Numbered from the stretch's first letter, positions 36,001-47,454 are shown. The stretch is 64,000 nucleotides of DNA from Hyperoplus lanceolatus (GCA_026929865.2 CM049404.1:5189001-5253000), one strand, 5' to 3'. Translations and numbers: made by a program. Notes: generated by a model not told the origin, from the sequence alone.

Positions 36001-39000
36001 TGCAACAGCAGTTCGTAAACGCTGCAATACTGAGATGGAACAGAAGAATTTTTTTGGAGCTCATGGGCTTAATCAACTTTGTGTCAACTCGTTTGGCGAT
36101 GGCTTGAATGTGACAGACATTCATTTTTATGAAAAAGTTACGCACTATAGCTTTAGAACATTCCAAACCAGCAAACAAAGTCAATATAAAAGACTGAAGA
36201 AAGTTTTCTTTTCTCTTTTCATCTCACCTCCTCAAACAGCAGTTTGATGTAAGACTTCACAGGCACATCAATAAGGTTGGGCCCATACATGCGTCTCCTG
36301 GAAGAATTCATGCCATGAATTACTCAGCAGTTTGTCCCTCGGAGATTAAAGAACATATTTATGTATTTCTCCATTCCTACCTCAAGCTCTGCTCCAGGTG
36401 ACTCAGGCCCTTTTGGAAACCATACAGTTCCTTACAGGTCCAGTCCTCATTGAGGACACTACATACATAGATGGAAAGTTTCACGATTATCGTTAATTAA
36501 AAAGGTCAAAACTACATTTTTCTTTCTATATATGAAAATAAAATAACTTAGTATCAACATAAAGTAAAAAGTTAAGCTCACTTTCTGTACAGAATGAACT
36601 TTTCCATGGTTTTTCAACATAAATGTGGGTTCCAGTTGTGTCTAGAGACTCCCAAAATATAATTAAAAAAAAATCCTCTCTTCGCGATCCGGTGGCATAG
36701 TGGATAGAGCGCGTAGCATATTGGCCCCCGGCATTTGTTGCAGTGGTCGTGGGTTCAAATCCAACCCGTGGACCTTTACTGCATGACATCCCCCCTCTCT
36801 CTGTCTCCCTATTTCACCTCTGGTCTATCAAATACAGCTTGAAAGTGCATACAAAAATAAAATCAATACAAATATATAGGAACCCAGCTGCTCAGTGGAA
36901 CCTCATTGGTTCCTAGGTTTCCCCTATTTACCTAACGCGACAGAAAGCTCCTTTCCTGTCCAGCCAGATGTAACGCATTCCTTCAAACATGTAGTAGCGC
37001 AGCAGCGTTTTCTGCAACACAATAAAAGTCAATTAAGGAAGTGTGGGAAAGAAGACCACCATTATTATTATTATTCAACACACAAAAAACACAACAAAAA
37101 GCCTCCAACAAGTCATGTCTTCCTCACCTTCTCCTCGTACAACTGAACTGTGTCTCTCCATTCAGTGTCCTCCAACTCTCCCAACATCCCCAAACTGAAA
37201 AGGAACAGACCCAGTAAGCAGAGCCCACAACAGTTTGTTTATTTCAGCTAAGATGATGTGCATATAGTGTTGAAAGGCTAAAAGAGGTAATGGATAAGGA
37301 TGGATAACATGTAGCTGACCTGCCCTCCTCCATCTCCTCTGTGAGGACCTCCACCACATGCTGCTGGCCAAAAATGTCCTGGAGCAAAAATCAACAAACA
37401 TACATTTGTGATTCCTGGAGGCACCGGACCAAACAAGACATGATGCTTCTAATGCAGTGAATCAGAGACTAAGGGCGCTTTCACACCTTAGAGTCCGCAC
37501 CAAGGTCCCAACTAAGGACCATTTTTTTAATCCCCTGTATGGATTTGATCCACTTAGGTTTGGTTTAACATTAGAGTCTTGCCAGTGCACTAAAGAACTT
37601 TCCATGACACACACCCACGGCTGTGTTTATCACCTACAAGGGCTGCGTCTTTGTGACTGGTGATAGCCGGCCAGGCTCATTTAAGTTTGGATCAGTCCGA
37701 AAGTCTGGACCAAACAAAAAGTAGGTGTGAAAGCCCCCTAACACAGAATAGTGCCACAGATATGGCATTTTTGGTGTGTTTAATGGTTTTCAGAAAAATA
37801 CGTTTTTAGTACAATGCAAAAAGTATTTTTTTCATTTAGAAATTGTGGACTAAAGGGAGAGGTCACATGTTTCTCAACTTTATAGGCAGAGACGAGCACA
37901 TTATAATCTGAGTTTCTCTAGTTTCAAGTGCTGCATTACATCTGGCATCATCCTGTGTCTATCAGATTTAATTGGTTTCATGAAGACGGCTTTTATCAAC
38001 TTGATTTGTTCAACCAGTTTTTCTTCATGTTGTTCCCATGAAAGGAGGCGTCTGATGCGTCATTTTACACTTCTTCTTATGCACACATTGGAATCTATCG
38101 CTGTTGGTTACTTTACTCCAAAGGAAGAGTTTGTCAGCCATAGAGAATAAAAAAATTAAATCACAAAGCAAAACTATTGCGACGAGAGTGGTATGCGGTC
38201 AGAAAACGTTTTTTTTTTTAGATATTTTTTGGGCATTTTTATGCTTTATTGATAGTGCAGAGAGACAGAGGTGAAATGGGGCAGAGAGGGGAGTGACATG
38301 CAGAGAACGACCGCAGGTGGGAAGGGCGTCACCGCAGGTGGGTAGGGTGTGGGTAGTGACGCCCTACCAACTGAGCTAAGGGCTCCCCCGGTCAGAAAAT
38401 GTCTAAATGAATACCTTTATCGTACCACTCGTTCTCTAGACTCAACAGATTAGAACTTTACAAGATGTAACTGATTGAGATACTATGTAAATACTATATT
38501 CTATATTTAAACGCTTTAGTCCAACTCGTTCATTGCATTTAGGTCTGACGCTCTCCCATAATGAAGGGTACGTGGGAATCAAACTCATTTTATTGATGAT
38601 TAATTGCGATGAATAAGATACCAATGAATAGGCTAATTCATTTCAAAGCTTGTGTGTGTGAAATCTACAATGTAACAGCTTGAGTGAATCTGCAACAATG
38701 TGCGTATGTGACACCTGTCACATTAATGTCATAAAGATTTATGATTGCTAATTGCTATTGTAGTATACTAATGTAACAAGATGTTGTCCCATAAAAAGCT
38801 CATTTTATTACCAGTGTGCAGTAATGGCAACAAGGTAACAATCCAAACATATTTAGGAGGTCACGTAGAGCAGGAACAACTTTACGAAGAGTGCTGCATA
38901 CAGTTTTATAGAGCCTTATTTTTCCATCAATAACTGAATACAGGTAGGCCCTAGAATCTAGGCCTATATCACTCAGACAATATCCTCAGTTCCACGGGAT

Positions 39001-40686
39001 TTCCAATGTAGTAGATTCCTGTAGGTGCAGGTTAGCCGTGCAGCACAAGTTAATATGGTGATCTAGCAAGGTTAAAAGAAAGCCTCGTTCGTGACATTGA
39101 AAACTCTTGACTTTAGAGAAAGTAATGGATTAGTTGTCTCACTCTTATTAGGATGACGTCAGCCAGAGGCAGAGGGCAGGAGCAGCAGCGTGCGAGGACA
39201 GCCAGCCGCGGCCGCCAGTGAAACACAATCAGGAGGAGACCCAGGGACAGCAGGGCAGCCAGGCGACACAACCACACCCGCCAACGCACACACTTATAGC
39301 CCTGCACATCCTGGTAGGGCAGAGGAATAACACACAGGTTGATTTTCATACTGAGACAGAGTTGGGCAGCATGGTCAGAATCTCCTATCTAGGTTAAGTC
39401 ATTTATATCATGGTGATTGTCACGGTATAGTAATTTTCTCTTCTTCTGTAAATTCAAATGAAGTTGCAGTCAGCGATTCTGGAAAAAGCTTGCTGTCTAA
39501 ATCACTTTGTCTCAATCAGAAGATATCGCCTCACGATCTGTTATCTGTCCATACTGTGTTTGCGCTGAAGGAAAAAAAACACTAGCTTAAATACACAGCC
39601 TAGGCCCTGTAAACAGGTTTGTTGCGAGCTAAGGTGGGCCCACTTTGTTTGTATAGCCTTTGTTTACAATTCATTAAACCATTCTGGCTTCAGTTAACCG
39701 GTGCAATACAGAGCACCACGCAAACGTTCGACAAGACAATAGACACTTTGAGAATAAACTTTGCTGAGCTTTATCATTGGTTTTCCTTTGTGAAGTGGTG
39801 GATGCCCATCTATTAGCTTTCATAGTTGGCTGCTGCTTTGCGTGGATCATCTTCAAGTGGTGGAATTGATTACTCGTTTTTTTTAATCTGCTCTTTGAAT
39901 GGTTGCCAAATCTCTACCAGTTGAACAGCATATAACTTCATACTGCCAAGTGCCCAACCCTACTGATGCTGGAGAATGTTGATTTGCATACAGTGGGTTA
40001 GGTAACTAATCAGCACCCACATTATTACATTATAGAAGTGGCACTGTCGAAAGCCAGGCTGTGACTTGTTCTGCTTTCAACAGTGATACCTGGGTGAAAA
40101 CAACTCTGTCTTTGTAAATATAACAAGGGTTTACACAGAATACAGCTGACAGGTGTCACTGTATGTTTCACTCCCACAAGCCAGGCACATTAGCACTATT
40201 GTTTCCCCCTGTTCATCTTTTTATTCATTCATTTATTTAGTTCACCTTTAATTCAACAGGCGAGTCATTAAGAACAAGTTCGTATTTACAAACGTGAACG
40301 GACAAGCGAACAAAAGCCCCTATGGGGAAGGGAAGGAGGGCCATCACATAAAATACAATAGACATAAAATACAATTTAAAAAATAGACAGCAATCAACAA
40401 GTATCACATAAGTGCACAGGTAAATGGATGAATATGAAAGGAGAAACCAAATGTGTCTTTCAACAAACACTCTGCCTGCACGTCACTCATTCACTTTATT
40501 TCCCCCTAATTGCCTTTCTTGTCTGAATCCAACTCTTTTTATTGCAAACCTCTTTTGTCACACTTGTCCTTTTCACTTGAGGAGAAGTACTGTAGGGTTC
40601 TTCTCTTACCATGTGTGAGTCAGGGCTGAGCAGGGGGTCTCGTGGACTGGGTGAGGGGAGTCCGCTCTGCGGCTCCAACACACTGC
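23558..40686 (-). CDS. atp13a2: Cation/polyamine-transporting ATPase 13A2 (P5B-type ATPase)
   Basis: Lysosomal P5B ATPase that exports polyamines; human ATP13A2 (PARK9) has 1180 residues. 28 coding exons were placed: 40686-40610, 39310-39143, 37378-37320, 37194-37128, 37011-36932, 36458-36381, 36297-36228, 35698-35564, 35477-35411, 35086-34955, 34303-34142, 33367-33257, 33147-33101, 32971-32783, 32328-32122, 31476-31366, 30803-30647, 30455-30344, 30239-30115, 29577-29405, 28694-28602, 28485-28406, 26670-26518, 26411-26315, 25416-25193, 24771-24620, 24475-24303 and 23726 or 23689 to 23558, about 1145 residues. Seen: actuator motif [17 protein letters not shown]5B signature VPPALPAA, phosphorylation motif FCFDK|TGTLTE (split by an intron), KGSPEM, MVTGDN, hinge [12 protein letters not shown] and several C-terminal membrane spans. 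The most N-terminal coding exon was not found, and the last exon has a one-base anomaly. Confidence 0.96.
23863..24159. mobile_element. Palindromic TTAA-type MITE, nearly complete
   Basis: GGTGGAGTCAGCAATTTTAG at the left and TTCACTGACTCCACCTTTAA at the right. Mirrored halves with CACAGCTGAGGCTCTGTTAA and TTAACAGAGCCTAGACTGTG. In the atp13a2 intron between the last two exons. Confidence 0.8.
25882..26263. mobile_element. MITE with GGTTGCGTTCCGAATCGCAT termini (382 bp)
   Basis: Left GGTTGCGTTCCGAATCGCAT, right ATGCGATTCAGAACGCAACC, flanked on both sides by TAT (25879-25881 and 26264-26266). A 3-base duplication suggests a PIF/Harbinger-type origin; that is inference. Similar worn sequence lies at 53840-53900. 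Confidence 0.75.
26839..27011. mobile_element. Palindromic TTAA-type MITE, short copy with TTAA on both sides
   Basis: AGGTGATGTCAGCTATTCTG at the left after TTAA (26835-26838), and GCTGAGTCCACCT at the right before TTAA (27012-27015). This copy shows most clearly that the family targets TTAA. 173 bp. Confidence 0.8.
27151..28223 (+). mobile_element. hAT element (CAGTGCTTCTCAA type) with transposase remnant, 1073 bp
   Basis: CAGTGCTTCTCAAATGGTGG at the left, ATAATTGAGAAGCACTG at the right, perfect 8-base duplication AAGTAGAG (27143-27150 and 28224-28231). A frame at about 27326-27545 encodes hAT dimerisation-domain sequence: [20 protein letters not shown] then [19 protein letters not shown] and [11 protein letters not shown]. 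Only this C-terminal end of the transposase remains. It lies in an atp13a2 intron, opposite in orientation to the copy at 14153-16104. Confidence 0.9.
28832..29270. other. atp13a2 intron, no feature seen
   Basis: Intron between exons at 29405 and 28694. The sequence looks like ordinary AT-rich intron; I found no repeat I could name. Confidence 0.4.
30903..31252. mobile_element. Palindromic TTAA-type MITE with internal CA array
   Basis: Starts TTAAAAGGCCGAGGTCAACG, ends CCAGAATGGCTGACTCCACC. A (CA)n run fills 31091-31132. In the atp13a2 intron between exons 31366 and 30803. Confidence 0.8.
32410..32751. mobile_element. MITE of the TAAAGCTATAGTGCG family, complete copy
   Basis: TAAAGCTATAGTGCGTAACT at the left and AAGGTACGCACTATAGCTTT plus A at the right. 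342 bp, in an atp13a2 intron just upstream of the exon ending at 32783. The TA at the termini is compatible with a Tc1/mariner-type origin. Confidence 0.8.
32985..33016. repeat. (CA)n microsatellite
   Basis: Short CA array 14 bases from an atp13a2 exon boundary (exon start 32971, minus strand), so it lies just before the acceptor. Confidence 0.9.
34375..34437. repeat. Perfect 26-base inverted repeat (hairpin)
   Basis: AAATCCAATTCGGTATCAGG then ACTTAT at 34375-34400 is mirrored exactly at 34412-34437, with an 11-base loop. It lies in the atp13a2 intron between exons 35086-34955 and 34303-34142. Confidence 0.9.
35260..35390. mobile_element. Palindromic TTAA-type MITE, left half
   Basis: ATTAAAAAGGTGGAGTCAGC, then TCAAAATCACTTTTTTGTTA and CCATACTGTGTGTGTG. 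The right half is lost; the element abuts the exon ending at 35411. Confidence 0.7.
35782..36155. mobile_element. MITE of the TAAAGCTATAGTGCG family, complete copy
   Basis: TAAAGCTATAGTGCGTAACT at the left, AAGTTACGCACTATAGCTTT plus A at the right, 374 bp, interior like 32410-32751. In the atp13a2 intron between exons 36297 and 35564. Confidence 0.85.
36683..36860 (+). mobile_element. tRNA-derived SINE, second type
   Basis: tRNA-like head with GGTGGCATAGTGGATAGAGC (A box) and GTGGGTTCAAATCC (B box), then TGCATGACATCCCCCCTCTC and an A-rich tail. The body resembles the minus-strand SINEs but the head differs. In an atp13a2 intron. Confidence 0.8.
37473..37738. mobile_element. Harbinger-type MITE (266 bp)
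   Basis: GGGCGCTTTCACACCT at the left and AGGTGTGAAAGCCCCC at the right, flanked by TAA on both sides (37470-37472 and 37739-37741). The 3-base TAA duplication is typical of PIF/Harbinger. Confidence 0.8.
37742..39142. other. atp13a2 intron, mostly without features
   Basis: Besides the SINE at 38212-38390 no exon or named repeat was found between the exons at 37378 and 39143. Confidence 0.4.
38212..38390 (-). mobile_element. tRNA-derived SINE, copy 2 (head altered)
   Basis: Matches 12459-12645 in body and tail (ATTTTTATGCTTTATTGATA, AGAGGGGAGTGACATGCAGA). The B-box area is replaced by a duplicated CACCGCAGGTGGG segment, so the head is rearranged. Confidence 0.75.
39465..39680. mobile_element. 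Palindromic TTAA-type MITE, left half
   Basis: TTGCAGTCAGCGATTCTGGA through GCCTCACGATCTGTTATCTG and CACAGCCTAGGCCCTGTAAA. The right half is not recognised. In an atp13a2 intron. Confidence 0.6.
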
Positions 40687-41220
40687 CTGTGGATGAACCA
40701 TAGATAGTATGAACAGGTCAGGGGCCTCATTTATAAACGTGGCATACGCCCAGAAGAGGGCGCACGCCAATTTCTACGCAAACATTGGGATTTATAAAAA
40801 GCAAACTTGACGGGAAGATGTGCGGTCCTCCACGCAAACTCTGACACATGCGTACGCACAGAAAGTGGAGAAAGGAGAAACGGCGACTCCGTCGGCACAT
40901 GTATGAAGTGCGAGAACGAATGTGTTTGTGTAAAATGAATCCAGATCTAGGCCTATTATAAGCCATGTAGGTCTATCATATAGTGAGATCCTTTGCAAAA
41001 CAGTTGAAGCCATTCTTATAACTAATAAAAAAATGCCTCCACGGATTTTTCCATGGAGTGATAACAACAAAAACTAAACGAAATTAGGATCTTAAATAAC
41101 CTACAAACGGAGATACGAGTGCAAAAAAAAAAAACGTTTGAATAAGCTCTGCAGTTAGGCTATTAAAGAATAACCTATCTGCATGTTATTGGATTCATTC
41201 TGATAATATTGAGGTGTAAT

Positions 41221-42124
41221 CAGAGCCGGCCCGAGGCATAAGCGAACTAAGCGGCCGCTTAGGGCCCCCGACTGCCTGGGGGGCCCCCTAATAAAAAAAA
41301 AAATCTTTTTTTTTTTTTTTTTTTAGTTTGTGTGTTTGATATTAACATCATATTATGCAAATGTAAGTTATCATACAAAAAAGGAATACAATGTTTTGGT
41401 CTAGATAATTAATAGTCTAAAAATGTAATCAGTTCATCTGGGAGGAAATCCGAAATTATCTGATCACGTCACGTTCACATCCATGCACAGTGTGTATTGA
41501 GTTTATTTAAAAACAATTGGAAATGGGGCTGTCCTCAGTTGCCCATGCACTGTGTATAGTCTAAAGCCTATTTCAGCCTTGTCTGTGGAAAAAAAGATAC
41601 AGTAGCTGGACAAAAGAGTTCTTCTGCTTCGTTCCTCACACTGCATTTAAATGCATTCACTATATTACAGAGAAATATGTCCCGCAAAAGAAAAAGAGCT
41701 CCAAGCCCAACCCAAAGGACCCTGCATAATGTTTTAATATTAATATTTTTATGGAAAATCCATGTGTCTTTCTTCAGTAGCTTCTAATTTGTCTGACCCA
41801 GTGTCTCCAAATAATTTGTTCACACAAAATTTCTCAGATTTATCCTCTTTAGTTTCCTCTCAAATTGCACCGTATTCATGCATTTCACTTTAAAAAGGTT
41901 AAAAAAATCTCACGGGGGGGGGCATACCCCCGGACCCCCCTAGGAGGTCTGAATCTTGGCTGTCTAATATTTTCGCACAGCTGCACAGTGGAGGCACTAG
42001 CGGAAAACACTGGGTGTGTGAATGATATTTAACAAAGATCTATAGTTTCAGCAGCGCTAACATTGGAGAGGGGCCCCCTAATCATATTTCGCTAAGGGCC
42101 CCCTGAAGGCTTGGGCCGGCTCTG
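41221..42124. mobile_element. hAT non-autonomous transposon, copy B (904 bp)
   Basis: Same element as 8339-9241 in the same orientation, differing at only a few positions by eye. Perfect 8-base duplication GGTGTAAT (41213-41220 and 42125-42132). Its close match to copy A points to recent movement. Confidence 0.93.
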
Positions 42125-42132
42125 GGTGTAAT

Positions 42133-43262
42133 GCAGCCTATTACTTTTACACTGACGCTGTTCTCGATGCCTCAGTCAGGCAGACAGGAGTGCACAGTTC
42201 CACACACTAATCATAAGCCTACTGTAGGCCTACATCACATAGGCCTACTGTGCTAATTTTTCGCGGCTTTTAGTCCGTTTTATCTATGTGTTTTTCTTTG
42301 TGTTTAAGCACGTCGTAACTGTGTTTTGAAAGGGACTGTGAAGTTTATTATTAACCCTCCGCCGCCCGTCACAGCACCGGGATGAATTCTCCGAATCTGT
42401 ATCTCATGGGGGGTCTCAGTGCCCCCCCCCCCCTCGTGGCACAAACACTGCTGTGTGAGGATATGCACTTTTTAGCGCCCACTTTTATGTCGGATCGCTT
42501 CTTTTTATTTCGACCACAGCGTTCACAGAGATCGCCACAGGCTGCACTATGACGCCTTTACCCTCACACTGAGCCACCAAACTAAATTTTCCCTGGTCGC
42601 CACTTCTCCAACGGGTACTTCGGCGTGACCGCAGTGATCCACACCGAGTGGAGTCTACAGCTATGTCCCATTACAGAGACCACGCACTTAGTAGGACGCA
42701 GTCTCGTGGTCTATGAAGGCTATAGCCTATGAAGGCCGATTTTAAGGCCGATTCCAAGGCCAACGAGCCTTGTCAAATGAGACGGCCTTGGAAATGAGAC
42801 GGTCTCCGCAGGTCTCCGTTTACGAGCATTTCCGGTTTACGTAACAAGCCGTTACCTTGCGTGACGACTCGCCGCTCCTGTGCTGCCTAGCAACCCTGAT
42901 TGCTGCCAACGGAGACAGCCCTCTCAATGGAGGAAAAAAGAAAAAGAAGTTGCCAACCAGACGAAAAGAAAAAAAAGTACAAGAAAAAAAAGAAAGGAAG
43001 ATAAAAGTTAAGAAGATGGAGCAACACGTTGCTGTTTTGTTATTTTTTATTTTATTTTATGCAATCTCTGGAAAAAAACGCAATGAATCTTGGGATATGT
43101 TGGGCCACGAAGGATAGGCCTACATCTGATGCAGCCTTCAAAACCGTGAAACGAAGGCTGCATTTCTCGGCCGCATATGAGGAGCCTTGCAAGGAGCCTT
43201 ACAAATGGGACAGCCTTTGCGCGCCGCTATGACGCAATCGGTCTTCAAATGCAGCCTACGTA
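42133..43262. other. GC-rich repeat sequence of unknown type
   Basis: Contains many GAAGGC/GCCTT pieces (for example CGAAGGCTGCATTTCTCGG) and A-rich purine tracts. It looks like a decayed transposon interior. An 86-codon Lys-rich frame at 42857 is a by-product of AAAGAAAA tracts. No gene call is justified. Confidence 0.4.
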
Positions 43263-43635
43263 TAGCCTGGTGCTACCAGACCATCGTACTTCATTTCATT
43301 TGTACAGAAGGTCTGGCAGTGCTTTAATTGGCAAACGTTCACTCATGGAGGCGGGTGTCTGTTAAAGTTTAAAACTATTGGATCTGCCCAGTGCCACTCA
43401 GGATTAGCCAACCAATCGCATAACGTTTGGTCGTCACGTGTGTCATGAGCCGGCTTCTGGCAACTGAAACTGGAGCGCGACTTCGACGTCATCGTTCTCA
43501 GCCACTCGCTCTGTTCGCTGATTGGCCCGGCTGTCGAATCTCCAGCAAAACTGGGAAATGGGCTGTACACCCAGACTGACTACTGAAGGGAAAATAAAAT
43601 TTGGCCGGAAGTAGGCGGGCGGGCGGAGCCAGGCT
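43263..43635. mobile_element. 373 bp inverted-repeat element (TAGCCTGG termini)
   Basis: TAGCCTGG at the left and CCAGGCTA at the right, flanked by the 9-base direct repeat GCCTACGTA (43254-43262 and 43636-43644). An 8- to 9-base duplication would fit hAT or a relative; not resolved. Confidence 0.75.
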
Positions 43636-44587
43636 AGCCTACGTAGGCTGCAACCCCTGTATCAAGACTCTGGGGGCCTATCCGAAAAGTCCAATCTCCT
43701 AACCTATAAGCCTCCTTTCCTATGCCTTAACCCCTAAACGTCATCGGGGTTAAGGAGAGATGAAAGGTGCTTCCTATCGAACATAGGAAAGGACAGCACT
43801 GTTTCAAATGAATTCGACTCCACTTTTCCTAACCGACGTCATTGCGCGACGGCGAGTATTGCTGACGTGAGTCACTAGCGTGAAACTACACTAGCCGAAA
43901 ATGGACTACAACAAGCGCTCGTTTGATCCATGCGTTCTTTTCATATTGATTTTAATCAGGTTGTCGCCAACAGAGTGAGAATCACTTAGATCGGACTTTG
44001 CCAAGGGGAATATATCCCAATTCACATGTGGAATGAAAAGAGGCTACACTTAGCCTATGTTGATGTTGAAATTAACTGCCCCCAGTAACTTCATTAAATG
44101 TGAAGTTGGTATTTTATTTTCTTATGGTGTAAATGATGTGCTACGAAAATAACTATTATGATAACAAACATGATTTATGAGTTCTTTATTATCTGTAAGG
44201 AGGAGGGGTATTTTGTTTTAGCCGAGTTAAATCTTCCTCTCTTCTCCTCTCCTCTCTTCTGTTTTACCTCTCGTTCGTATTCGTGTAGAGTCGGTAAACT
44301 CCGGCGGTGGCCTGTTGCTTTAAATCTTGCCGCCGTAAAGGATTATGGGATACCACTATCTCCTTTCCTTTCGCATAGGTTGGTCCGGAGTAACCTATGC
44401 TAAAGGTGAATCGAGGCTCCTTTCCTATGCCTTTCCTAAGCATTTTGAGAATTCGGATCACCTATCCGCCGAGTACTTCCGGGTCATATCGATAGGAAAG
44501 GAAATTTCCTATGCAAAAAAAAGTTTTCGGATAGGCCCCCAGGGCCTAAAAGTGATCCGAATTCTCAAAATGCTTAGGAAAGGCATA

Positions 44588-46457
44588 ATTTATCCATTTT
44601 TGGACGCATTCTACTTACTAAAATGCAAAATTTATCCAGACTAATTTACCCTGCATTCTCTTTGGAAATACCTGACAAACTAATCAAGAAAATTAATCAA
44701 GATAACTTCAATTTTATATGGAAAAATAAATATCATTATATAAGAAAAAGTGATATAGTTAAATCTGCTGAAGATGGTGGTCTAAATGTCATTAACTTTG
44801 ATCCTATGAATGGTAGGCCTACCATCAAATTAAAAAGGTTAAAAAATTTTATTAGAAAAGGTCATAGTTTTTGGTTTGATTTCCCATTAAAGATCTTCAG
44901 GAATTTTGGTAACATTGATTTCTTATTAAGATGCGACTTTGATATTTCCAAATTACCAGTCAAGTTATCAGCTTTTCATCGTCAGGCTCTCCTTTACTGG
45001 AAACTCATATACAAGCATAATTTTACTCCACATACTGTCCCAATATGGAATAACAGATGTATTCTAATTAGGAGAAAATCCTTTTTTTACAAGGAATGGA
45101 TGGAGAAAGGTATCTGGTCAATTTGTCATTTGTTGGATAATAATGGTGATATCTTAACAAATAATTCTTTCATTGTGAAATATTATTTGGTTTGTACTGA
45201 AAAGCAATACAAAGTGGTAATTGAGGCAATACCACAAGCTATGATCCTTTTAACCAAAGGCATGCTAACCTACTCTGTGATCATTCCACAAGAGCCTTCA
45301 TTATTCATAGAGGGAGAAAATTTTCCAGATAAGAAATGTAACAATAAATGTATAAGAACTGCCCTTAACTCAATTTGCTTCCCTTCACCACTTAAAGGGA
45401 CACGGTGTAACATTTTAAGTAATTTATTAGCTAAAATCAATATCCTCATTCATAAATATGTCCTCATTGGTGTAAAATCACCTCTGCCAAAAATCTGAAT
45501 TATCCTCCTGAGCGGAGAATTATAAATATTAATATGACATTTTGTCCATTGAGCAGGCAAGTCTCATGGAGGAATCCATGTTTTTGGAATGTCATCAGGT
45601 GCATTGTTTAACATTTAGAATTGTTCTTGTCCTTGAAGGCCACTGTAGCTTATTCGAAAGGGGTGGGGTTACCCAGGGAGCGTTGCATTCTGGAACTTTC
45701 TAGAACTTTCTTGATGATGTCACATTACACAGTGTCCCTTTAAGAGAAAACATATATTCCAGAAATTTACTAAAAATTATATAAAAAAGATAAGAACCAA
45801 TTACCTGTCCTTTCCAGTTCCTCCCAAAGTGAAAGAAGTCCACTTTAAAATGTTGTATGAGATTTATCCATGTAATGACTTCTTAAATCAAAGATTTAAT
45901 CTTGATTTGAATGTATGTACTTTCTGTAATTCCGATATTGAAACTGTAGAACATCTCTTTTTTCTTTGTAATGCAACCCAAACTTTCTGGAATAGGTTTC
46001 AGTACTGGATAAGTTATAATGAGAAAGATATCCCTATTTTGACGTATGAAAAAATAAGATTTGGTCTAAAAATGGAAAACAAAAAAACTCAATTTGGAAA
46101 TAATAATTTTATTTTATTGGCAAACTATTTTATTCATAAATGTCAATTTCTAAAAACTTCCCCCGTTTTTGTTGCATTTTATAACGAATTAGTATTATAT
46201 AAAAAAACAATTAAACTGTGTAAAATGAAAGGAGCCCAACTTTTTAGTGAATATTTGTGTGCCCTGATTCCTGATTGATCACTTGTGTTGATGTTTTTTT
46301 TATTTTATTTTGTATGCTATTTTCTTTATGTAAAGTGTGTTGATCTCGCTCGGTTTTGTGTTTGTGTATGATAGGAATACGAATGTGATATGCCTTTTTG
46401 AATTGTGTAAATGTTGTTCTTTATAATAAATAATTAAAAAAAAAAAAAAAAAAAAAA
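44588..46457 (+). mobile_element. L1-like LINE, 5'-truncated, C-terminal part of ORF2
   Basis: Encodes the end of an L1-group ORF2: LEIPDKLIKKINQDNFNFIW, later MKEVHFKMLYEIYPCNDFLN and the zinc-knuckle CTFCNSDIETVEHLFFLC, ending at 46278. It ends in a poly-A tail (46437-46457). The target duplication GCTTAGGAAAGGCATA is perfect (44572-44587 and 46458-46473). The coding frame is broken only by a MITE at 45396-45739, so this is a young insertion. Confidence 0.92.
45396..45739. mobile_element. TTAA-flanked MITE (344 bp) inside the L1-like LINE
   Basis: AGGGACACGGTGTAACATTT at the left and TTACACAGTGTCCCT at the right, with TTAA directly outside (45392-45395 and 45740-45743). The LINE frame resumes after it. 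TTAA targets are used by piggyBac and Kolobok; which one is open. Confidence 0.8.
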
Positions 46458-46621
46458 GCTTAGGAAAGGCATAGGAAAGGAGCCTCGATTCATCCTTTAA
46501 CCCTCCTTTAGCATAGGTTACTCCTGACCAACCTATGCTAAAGGAAAGGAGATAGTGGTATCCCATAATCCTTTACGGCGGCAAGATTTAACAGGCCACC
46601 GCCGGAGTTTACCGACTCCGG

Positions 46622-46650
46622 AAGATTTAACTCGGCTAAAACAAAATGCC

Positions 46651-46681
<31 letters not shown>

Positions 46682-46683
46682 AC
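46622..46683. repeat. Poly-C run followed by (CA)n
   Basis: About 20 C followed by a CA array inside the right arm of the large inverted repeat. The left arm has GGAGGAGGGG at the matching place, so it arose after the arms separated. Confidence 0.85.
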
Positions 46684-47454
46684 TAAAGATAATAAAGAAC
46701 TCATAAAAGACCAACATCATAATAGTTATTTTCGTAGCACATAATTTACACCATAAGAAAATAAAATACCAACTTCACATTTAATGACGTTACTGGGGGC
46801 AGTTCATTTCAACATCAACACAAGTGTAGCCTCTTTTTATTCCACATGTGAATTGGGATATATGGGAGTGATTCTCACTCTGTTGGCGACAACCTGATTA
46901 AAATCAATATGAAAAGAATGCATGGATCAAACGTGGCTTGTTGTAGTCAATTTTCGGAGAATAGGCCAATAGGAGAATAGTGTAGTTTCACGCTAGTGAC
47001 TCACGTCAGCAATAGGCCTACTCGCCATCGCGCAATGACGTCGGTTAGGAAAAGTGGAGTCGAATTCATTTGAAACAGCGATGTCCTTTCCTACGTTCGA
47101 TAGGAAGCACCTTTCATCTCTCCTTAACCCCGATGACGTTCAGGGGTTAAGGTACAGGAAAGGAGGTTTATAGTTTAGGAGATTGGACTTTTCGGATAGG
47201 CCCTCTGGCTGTGTCTTGATTCAGGGGAAGGAATTCAGGGGAAGGAATTCAGGGGAATTAAGAAATAGGCTAGATGAAATATAATGGTCGGAATAGGGAA
47301 TTTGCCTTATGTAGCGCATGTTGATAGGCTGAACATGATGTGTATTCATTTATTTTCAACAAGGCTATTTGCATAAAAAAAGCTTCAAGGTGAGGTGATT
47401 CAGATTATTCCAGAAATGAGTAGGCTACTAGACAGGACCCATCTATATTAGATC

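Larger units (their letters stand above)
43676..47206. mobile_element. Large inverted repeat element with LINE inserted in the right arm
   Basis: Left arm 43676-44469 and right arm 44551-47206 are imperfect inverted copies (about 0.8 kb each once the LINE is removed). The ends read GGGCCTATCCGAAAAGTCCA and GGACTTTTCGGATAGGCCC, flanked by TCTGG on both sides. A further TTTTCGGATAGGCCCCC lies at the centre (44525-44541), so two elements tail to tail is an alternative to one fold-back element. No transposase seen; superfamily unknown. Confidence 0.75.

Noticed and set aside
42857-43117. Lys/Arg-rich frame
   Set aside because: Caused by AAAGAAAA tracts in repeat sequence; no start or splice support.
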